From: Hemileia vastatrix | Lineage: Eukaryota > Basidiomycota > Pucciniomycetes > Pucciniales > Zaghouaniaceae | Assembly (NCBI GenBank): GCA_030280995.1 | Contig: JASXTE010000012.1 | Span: forward strand, 11,754,001-11,818,000 | DNA: 64,000 nucleotides | Direction of reading: 5' to 3' | Shown here: piece after piece, positions 58,327 through 64,000 of the stretch | Position numbering within the stretch: the stretch's first letter is position 1 | How the letters are laid out: the number at the start of each line of letters is the position of its first letter | Made by a program: the position numbers and the translations under genes | The notes under the pieces: generated by a model | Seen by the model: the letters and a program-made list of their open reading frames with translations, nothing else | What the model was told of the DNA's origin: nothing | Database searches by the model: none

Positions 58327-61300
58327 AGACTTCGGCACTCCTGGTGCCTCTAGAATAGAACCGTTTCACTTGATCGGCTGCTACCCCCTTCTTTAATACT
58401 ACTCCATCCAACTCTTCTAGCACATATGAACCGCCGGAAACTTGCTCCTTGATTTTATACGGTCCATTCCACCTATCTGCAAACATCTTTCCCCACTGGC
58501 TTTCCAAACTCCTATTATACACCAAGACCATATCACCTGGGTTCAAAGGTTTCCTTAATCGATGTGCCAACCGCTCATCCCAATATCTAACTGATTGATT
58601 TCGGATCTTCATCATCCGCGAATATGCCTTTTCTAAATATTCTTCTTTCTTTTCTAGCTGCATCATTCTTGCACACAATAATTCTTCAGTAGTTTTGACC
58701 GTGTCCCAGTCAACTCCAAGACATGATTCAGCTTCTAAATCAACCGGTAAAACTGCTTTCTGTCCAAAAACAAGTTCATAAGGTGAAAATCCGGACGTCC
58801 TTTTGGCAGTGATTCGATCAGCAAATAAAACTAAAGGTAAATAGTGCCTCCACTTTTTGGCACTTGTCCCACACATTTTAACTAAAGCATCCTTAATAAC
58901 TTGATGCCCTCTTTCCACCATGCCTTCAGCTTCAGGATAATATGGGATTGCTACCCTAACCTTTGATCCAACTTTCAATACGGCCTCTTTGAACTCTGTC
59001 CCAAATTCAGGACCTCCATCTACCGTTACCAACTTCATCACCCCATAACTATATACCCAATTATTCAAAAAAAATTCTGCCACATTTTTGGCAGTTAAAT
59101 TAATAAGAGGCGCTGCCTCTACCCAACCAGATAAATCATCTCTGGCCACTATTAAATATTTATACCGTCCCTCTTTTATATGAACGGCATCTAAACTAAC
59201 TCTCCCAAAGAGCGTATATTCACCGGTCGCGCGTCCAGGTTCTTTTGGCCTTAAATAACTTCGTCTTTGACATTCTTCGCATGACTGAACCCACTGTTTA
59301 ACAGCCATCTTCATGACAGGCCACCAAAATCTATCAGAAATTCTTCTAAACGTTTCTCCAACGCCTCTATGCCCAAGATCTTCATGCAGTGATTTCAAAA
59401 CTAATTCTTGCCCCTTCTCTTGAGTTATAACTACTTGAGGATTTGGATACCTTCTCCTCATTAAGAGTCGACCAGATAGGTAAAACGTAGATGACTTCCT
59501 CTTGATAGCCACCCATTCATTGTCTTCACAATCTTCTGGCCTCTCTAAAGTCAACAAATATTTGACTAACAAAAAATAAAAACCAGTCTGACCCCAGACT
59601 TCATCTTGAAAATCGATTAATATAACATCAATAGGGACTTATCTATCACCAATATCACCTGCACATGAATGTGCCAATAATTGTTGACCCCTAAATAAAT
59701 TTTTAATCGAGCTATGTCGACGTTTTTCTTCTGAACCTTTGGATCCTTCGAAAACCGTATTTGAAAATACCTCTTTCTCTTTATCCACCCTTTTATTTAA
59801 ATTCTCTAATTCTCCAACATATACACCATTCCTTAATTTACTACTATCCCACACTACCAATCCATCTTCCTCTACATACACCACATCTTCTTCTACCTCC
59901 TTTCTACCGAATTTATCTACACCTTTATTAACATAAAAACTATTTTCCAGTTTATCCTCTTGGTGGAGGTCATCATCACCATAATCTAAACATAATAGTC
60001 CTGCCAGTTTAACCTCATGGGGGAGGTATGGAAAGTATTCAGCTCCTTTAGTGCTGGCTTTGATAATAGGTATATCTTCATCGAACTCTTCTGAGTCTGA
60101 ATCTTCTTCAGTGGGTGGTCTCCTTGATAAACCATCTGGCATAGTAAAAGTTTTGCCAGGCTTATGAACTAAATCAAATGAAAAATGTTGAATAAAAGCT
60201 ACCCATCTCGTCATGGGTGCGTTCGGTAAACTTGGGGAATTAATCATCTGGATTAACGATTTCGCATCCACTTGCAACTCAAAATGTTGCCCCCACAAAA
60301 TATGCTGAAGTTTCTTCAGTATTTTTGCCACACCACATAATTCCAATTTTGGTTGAGAATATCGAGACAAAACCGCCCCAGCTGCAACCTGACTTGAATC
60401 AACTGCTAAATAAATTCTGCCAGCATCTTTTCCATAATCCAACTTGTGCAGGACTAAATCCTTCCCTACAACCTCCTTCAACTTCACAAACGCCTTCTCA
60501 CACTCTTCATCCCACTCCCAGTCTGCATCCTTTCTTGTTAACCGTCTCAATGGAGCTGCCAATGAAGAAAAGTCCTTGATAAACATTCTAACATATACAC
60601 AAACGCCTAAAAACCCTCTAACTTCGGTCGTATTCTTGGGTCTTGGCCAGGACTGAGTTTTGTTAACTTTCTTCTTGGACATAATCCTACCCTCTCTACA
60701 TACCACATGGCCTAATATTTCTAAGGCTGGCACACAACATGAAAATTTTGAACCTGAAATAGTTAAGCCAGCCTCTTCAATTCGAAACAAGATTCTTTCT
60801 AAAGTAATTGCAAACTCCCAAATGAATTTACGTATCCCGGGATTCTCTTCCAACACCTGGTTATCATAGTCGGTTGTTGGTCCCTTAATTCCTCCATCAT
60901 CTATAAAGATTCCAGCATATTGTGGAATTTCATCTTGAAGGATCCAAGCCATCTGAGCTTGATAAACTGCAACCGAATTTGTTGCTCCTTGAGGTAATCT
61001 TGTTAACTGTAAACATCCTAGTGGTGTATCAAATGTAGTGAGAGGCCTTGAGTCCGGATGTAACTCTCTCTCATCATATCCTCCCATAATATCTCCCAAA
61101 CCATAAGACACTCTCCCTGCAAACGCTTCAACAAACTCCTCAGCACTAGGCGGTATCCCAGCATCCTTTATTGTAACCCTATTTAATTCCCTAAGATCAT
61201 GAACAACTCTAAGCTTGCCATTCGGTTTCTTGATACAAAATACAGGACTAGAATAACTTGATGTTGATTGCTCATACAGTCCAGTGCGTATCCGTTCTCT

Positions 61301-62407
61301 GACAACTTCAATATAGGCTTCTTTTAATGCAGCCGGAATAGGAATTGGTTTCTGCTGCCACGGTTCATGACATACCACAGGAATCTTGTAAGGCTCCCCA
61401 TAGGAATGCTTCAACACACCCCTCTCCTCTTCTACAAAAGCAATGGCCTTCTCTCGCTTGACCATCACATCCAACAACAACTTCTTCTCTTCTCCAGACA
61501 ACCAACCATCAGGTCCAAAATTAACAACACCCATTCTCTCAAAAGTGATTCTTGACGTCTCAGAAAATTCAGGCGGATTCTTTACCAAGGGACTTTCATA
61601 AGGATCTCTTGATAACCTTGGTCTTCTCAAAGGTGGATTTAATTCAGCAGGTAACGGTTCATTAATAGGTCAAACTTTATTTGCTATCTTCTTATATTTG
61701 GCTGCGTCCACATCTAAATTAACTTGAGGTAAAACATTTTCTTTTGATTTGCCATTAAAAATTTCATCAAATGAATCTTCTTCATCGCCAGAATCGGAAT
61801 AAGAAAAATTAGAAAAATATTTTATTTCATTTTTAAATTTTACCCTTTTCTCCTTTCCATCGTCTAATTTATAAACAGATTTTTCAACACCTTTGCTTCC
61901 CTTATCCAACAGTAAATCACCCGTAAAGAAAGTTGGCAGTTTAACCTCTTGCTGGAGAACCGGAAATGAATTTTCACAAAAATTATTTTTTAGTGTTTTA
62001 ATTATACTGAGATTTTTTATTTGATTTCGATGTGATTTTTGCAGTTTACCCTCTTGCTGGAGGTCCAAAATAGAAGGAGATAATTGCAGTTTAACCTCTT
62101 GCAGGAGGTCTAAAAACATACCCTTCCAATTTTTATCCAACCTAATTTGGCCCATTTTGCCTTTTTCACCGTTTTTAAATTTAATAGAAAAACCGGGTAA
62201 ATCCAATAAACATATAGAAAAGTCCAAAACATATTTGCACTCCAAAGTAATATTATCAGAAAATAATTGAGAATCCACTTGAATTATCTCCAAGTGAGCT
62301 GACCTATTGCAATCCGGGATCTCATCCTGAGGAGAGATTACAACATTAGAGTGATCAGCCCCTGCTACCCCAAAAAATGAGGGCATTCTTCCTTTTCCAA
62401 CAAACAT
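58325..62407 (-). pseudogene. pol: Pol of element D: RT, RNase H, integrase (nearly open)
   Basis: One minus-strand frame runs from 62407 to 58325 with only TGA (61667-61669) and TAA (59639-59641) in the way. An acidic linker (61670-62407) leads to the RT, with L-R-V-V-H-D-L-R-E-L-N, G-L-G-D-I-M-G-G-Y-D-E-R, L-P-Q-G-A-T-N-S and the active site F-I-D-D-G-G near 60890-60910. RNase H follows (A-V-D-S-S near 60410, then Q-V-D-A-K-S-L). Integrase has H-E-D-L-G-H-R-G then C-E-E-C-Q-R-R (about 59260-59400), with core D-A-V, V-D-G-G-P-E-F and E-G-M-V-E-R (about 58900-59210). A C-terminal N-G-P-Y-K-I-K domain is present but I see no chromodomain. Five stem-loop motifs are embedded in it. Confidence 0.9.
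62365..62377 (-). promoter_or_regulatory. Possible -1 frameshift site of element D
   Basis: On the minus strand the protease frame ends T TTT TTG GGG TAG, and the -1 frame continues as Val-Ala-Gly into the RT polyprotein. Either U UUU UUG or G GGG before the stop could slip. Element A has ATG GGG TAA at the same boundary and also continues in -1. Confidence 0.5.
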
Positions 62408-62971
62408 AATTCACCAGAAGCCGTCCGTTTTATATGCCTCTTCTTGGTGCAAACACAACACTGGCACAGAGTAGTAATCCCTGGCCGTGTTTCCCAACCT
62501 TCATCTCCAGGAGGCGCTAACCGCATATGTAACCTCTGCATATCTTCACCAGTGATTTCCAAACTAATCCCCATGCCAGCTTGATACCCTATCCTGGCCT
62601 CAAAATCCATCAAAAAAGGACCACCAAGAACAGTTTTGACTGCTCCTCTGGCCACATAAAAGTGAACCTTACCAACAGATCCACCAATGCCTAACCTGAA
62701 ATGCTCAGCTGTACCCATCAGCTCTGTTGCATGCCCTCCGATGCCTCTGAGGTTTCCCCCAGTTCCACTTTTAATTGGCAAGCCTATACTCGTCGCTTGC
62801 TCCAATGAAATTAAATTAATTTGAGACCCTGAATCAACCAAGGCCTTTACTTCTTTACCATTTAGAGTTACCACCAGGTAACCCAGGGGAGCGGAAAAAT
62901 GCGTATCTACATCTTCACCAAACTTTTCAGCATTTTCACAAATATATTCCACCTCTCCAGTGGAAACCCGA
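62365..62971 (-). pseudogene. Aspartic protease of element D (5' part missing)
   Basis: The minus-strand frame contains S-A-P-L-G-Y-L-V-V-T-L-N-G, the catalytic V-D-S-G-S-Q-I-N near 62810-62840, G-L-P-I-K and P-F-L-M-D-F. It ends at GGG TAG (62365-62370). The open frame appears to continue upstream to 63033, but beyond 62971 it reads antisense LTR of element E and is not protease. The upstream Gag is lost. The frame overlaps the RT frame by 43 bases in the -1 register. Confidence 0.85.
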
Positions 62972-64000
62972 TGTGGTAGCCTAAAGTTTAGTACGGCACC
63001 TAAATATGTAAATGGAGTTATTACGGCGTGCAAGATTGGCGTTATTATTTTTTATATAAAAGGGTTTTATTTAAATTAATTGGAGTTTAAAATATGAAGA
63101 AATTGGTCACGAGCGAATGCCTACACAAATACAATTTATTTTGCGGAGAAAACTTATTTTTATGGTCTAAAAAAACTTATAAGTATCAAGTCGAGTCACT
63201 CAAGAACCTTGGGAAATTTTCCCAGAATTTTTACTATTTTTCTTATATTTTTAAATGAATTTTAAAGTTTTATAGAAATATTTACGTTTTCAGAAATTAC
63301 TTAACTTCGATGAATTTTCACGGGGTAATTAGAGCTGCGCAGACTACGAAAATTAGTTTGGTATGTAAAGGGGAAGTAGCTCTATTATGTGTAATTTTTC
63401 TAGATTTTTTATTATAGTTTTAAGGCTCTAATCGAGTCCAGAAGTCCGGACGGACTCCGTTTTGACTCCGTACGGACTCCACTTTGACTCCGTACGGACT
63501 CCGTTCGGACTCCGCTTTGGCTCCGTACGGACTCCGTACGGGCTCCGGATTGACTCTGGAAGAGCTCTGGAGGGGAAAACTTAGGCACGTGACTAGGAAT
63601 ACTTAAGCGCTTCTCAAATTCGAAATTGAGAGGGGGGGACACATCATACAGCTTAATCATTAACCACCACAGTCTCATTTTTTATTACTCAACAAATTAA
63701 AATAACTTGTAATACCCTTATAACATTATTATTTTTACATAACATCTTAGAAATACAATTCAACAGTTTAAATAATACTTCATACAGGGTATCTTTAGAA
63801 AGGTCTTCGTCGCTGGGACTTGATTATTGCTGTCTCATAAAAATTTAAATTATTATAAAAACATAAAAGTCAATCTTTTCAGATCTTTCACTGGTACACC
63901 TTAATTGTTGTTATCAGTATTTCTTTATCAACAGCCACTTTCTTTAAATCTCAATAAGCGTTAATTATTTTAGAGTTTCATTATTTTCATCAATCAGATT
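62972..64000 (+). repeat. 5'-most LTR of element E (same family as D), runs off the window
   Basis: It starts TGTGGTAGCC at 62972 and is colinear, in the opposite orientation, with the D LTR up to the window edge. The bases CCCGA (62967-62971) would be its target duplication. It carries an expanded CCGTACGGA-type repeat zone at about 63434-63560. Confidence 0.82.
63434..63560 (+). repeat. Short tandem repeats with palindromic CCGTACGG in LTR E
   Basis: GGACTCCGTACGGACTCC-like words recur about every 10-22 bases. The D LTR has a shorter version (about 53510-53565), so copy number differs between the two LTRs. Confidence 0.8.

Larger units (their letters stand above)
52895..62971 (-). mobile_element. 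Ty3-like retrotransposon D, F-I-D-D-G-G family (5' end cut off by element E)
   Basis: In minus-strand order: protease, RT, RNase H, integrase, a non-coding region with two opposite-strand spliced genes, polypurine tract, 3' LTR. The 5' LTR and gag are missing because an opposite-facing LTR of the same family begins at 62972. Two LTRs in inverted orientation make the ends look like terminal inverted repeats, but the polypurine tract and pol orientation show that only the left LTR belongs to D. Confidence 0.8.

Noticed and set aside
63412..63678. Minus-strand frame with repeated S-Q-S-G-V-R-T-E-S units
   Set aside because: It is the translation of the CCGTACGGA tandem repeat in an LTR, with no support as a protein.
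52895..64000. About 1 kb inverted repeats at both ends of the 53-64 kb block, suggesting a large DNA transposon or DIRS-like element
   Set aside because: A polypurine tract abuts the left LTR in the right orientation for the minus-strand pol, and an integrase is present. The right repeat starts with the LTR's own TG inside the protease region. Two opposite-facing LTR elements explain it.

Overview
The window is AT-rich, intron-bearing eukaryotic DNA made almost entirely of Ty3/Gypsy LTR retrotransposons, most of them nested in one another. I see no single-copy host housekeeping gene, rRNA or tRNA. The mix of chromodomain Ty3 elements, a divergent Ty3 family with an F-I-D-D-G-G reverse transcriptase, a TET/JBP-type oxygenase relic and short GT-AG introns of 55-83 nt points to a basidiomycete. 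The Gag and Pol sequences resemble those I know from rust fungi (Pucciniales). The organism call is inference.

Layout. 1-4370: wreckage of an F-I-D-D-G-G-type family, with a minus-strand RT fragment, a 468-bp LTR, and a plus-strand gag-protease (element A). 4371-5547: a solo LTR of family B with target duplication GGATA. 5553-34465: a 5'-truncated minus-strand family-B element (B2) opened by two plus-strand family-C elements. C1 (6334-23635, TSD ATACG) lies in its LTR and C2 (25994-34423, TSD CTGCC) in its pol. C1 was itself split by B1 (14403-23252, TSD AGATA), which landed in the TATA box of C1's 3' LTR. 36821-44228: B3, a minus-strand family-B element with TSD ATATC and a pol deletion of about 1.4 kb. 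44.2-52.9 kb: gene-poor AT-rich DNA with a cluster of perfect hairpins (about 48.0-48.8 kb), a decayed TET/JBP oxygenase gene (about 50.4-51.6 kb) and an isolated 22-bp hairpin (52.5 kb). 52895-62971: element D, minus strand, with a nearly open pol and two spliced cysteine-motif genes on the opposite strand between pol and the 3' LTR. D is cut at 62972 by an opposite-facing LTR of its own family (E), which runs off the window.

How the parts work. Family C encodes Gag, then Pol (protease, RT, RNase H, integrase, chromodomain) through what looks like a textbook -1 frameshift signal (A AAA AAC plus a 9-bp stem, kept in both copies). Its primer-binding site is complementary to the expected 5' end of its own mRNA, as in Tf1-type self-priming. 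It also carries an antisense two-exon gene with a cysteine motif downstream of pol. Family B has one long Gag-Pol frame ending in a chromodomain. Family D lacks a visible chromodomain and has a -1 frame change at its protease/RT boundary that is also present in element A.

The most novel signals are: (1) roughly 22 copies of a short stem-loop motif spread over about 6.7 kb of element D, in coding and non-coding parts, with compensatory changes in the stem; and (2) spliced antisense cysteine-motif genes at the same place in two different Ty3 families (C and D). Almost every coding region carries nonsense or frameshift damage. The antisense gene of C2 and the two antisense genes of D are open when spliced.
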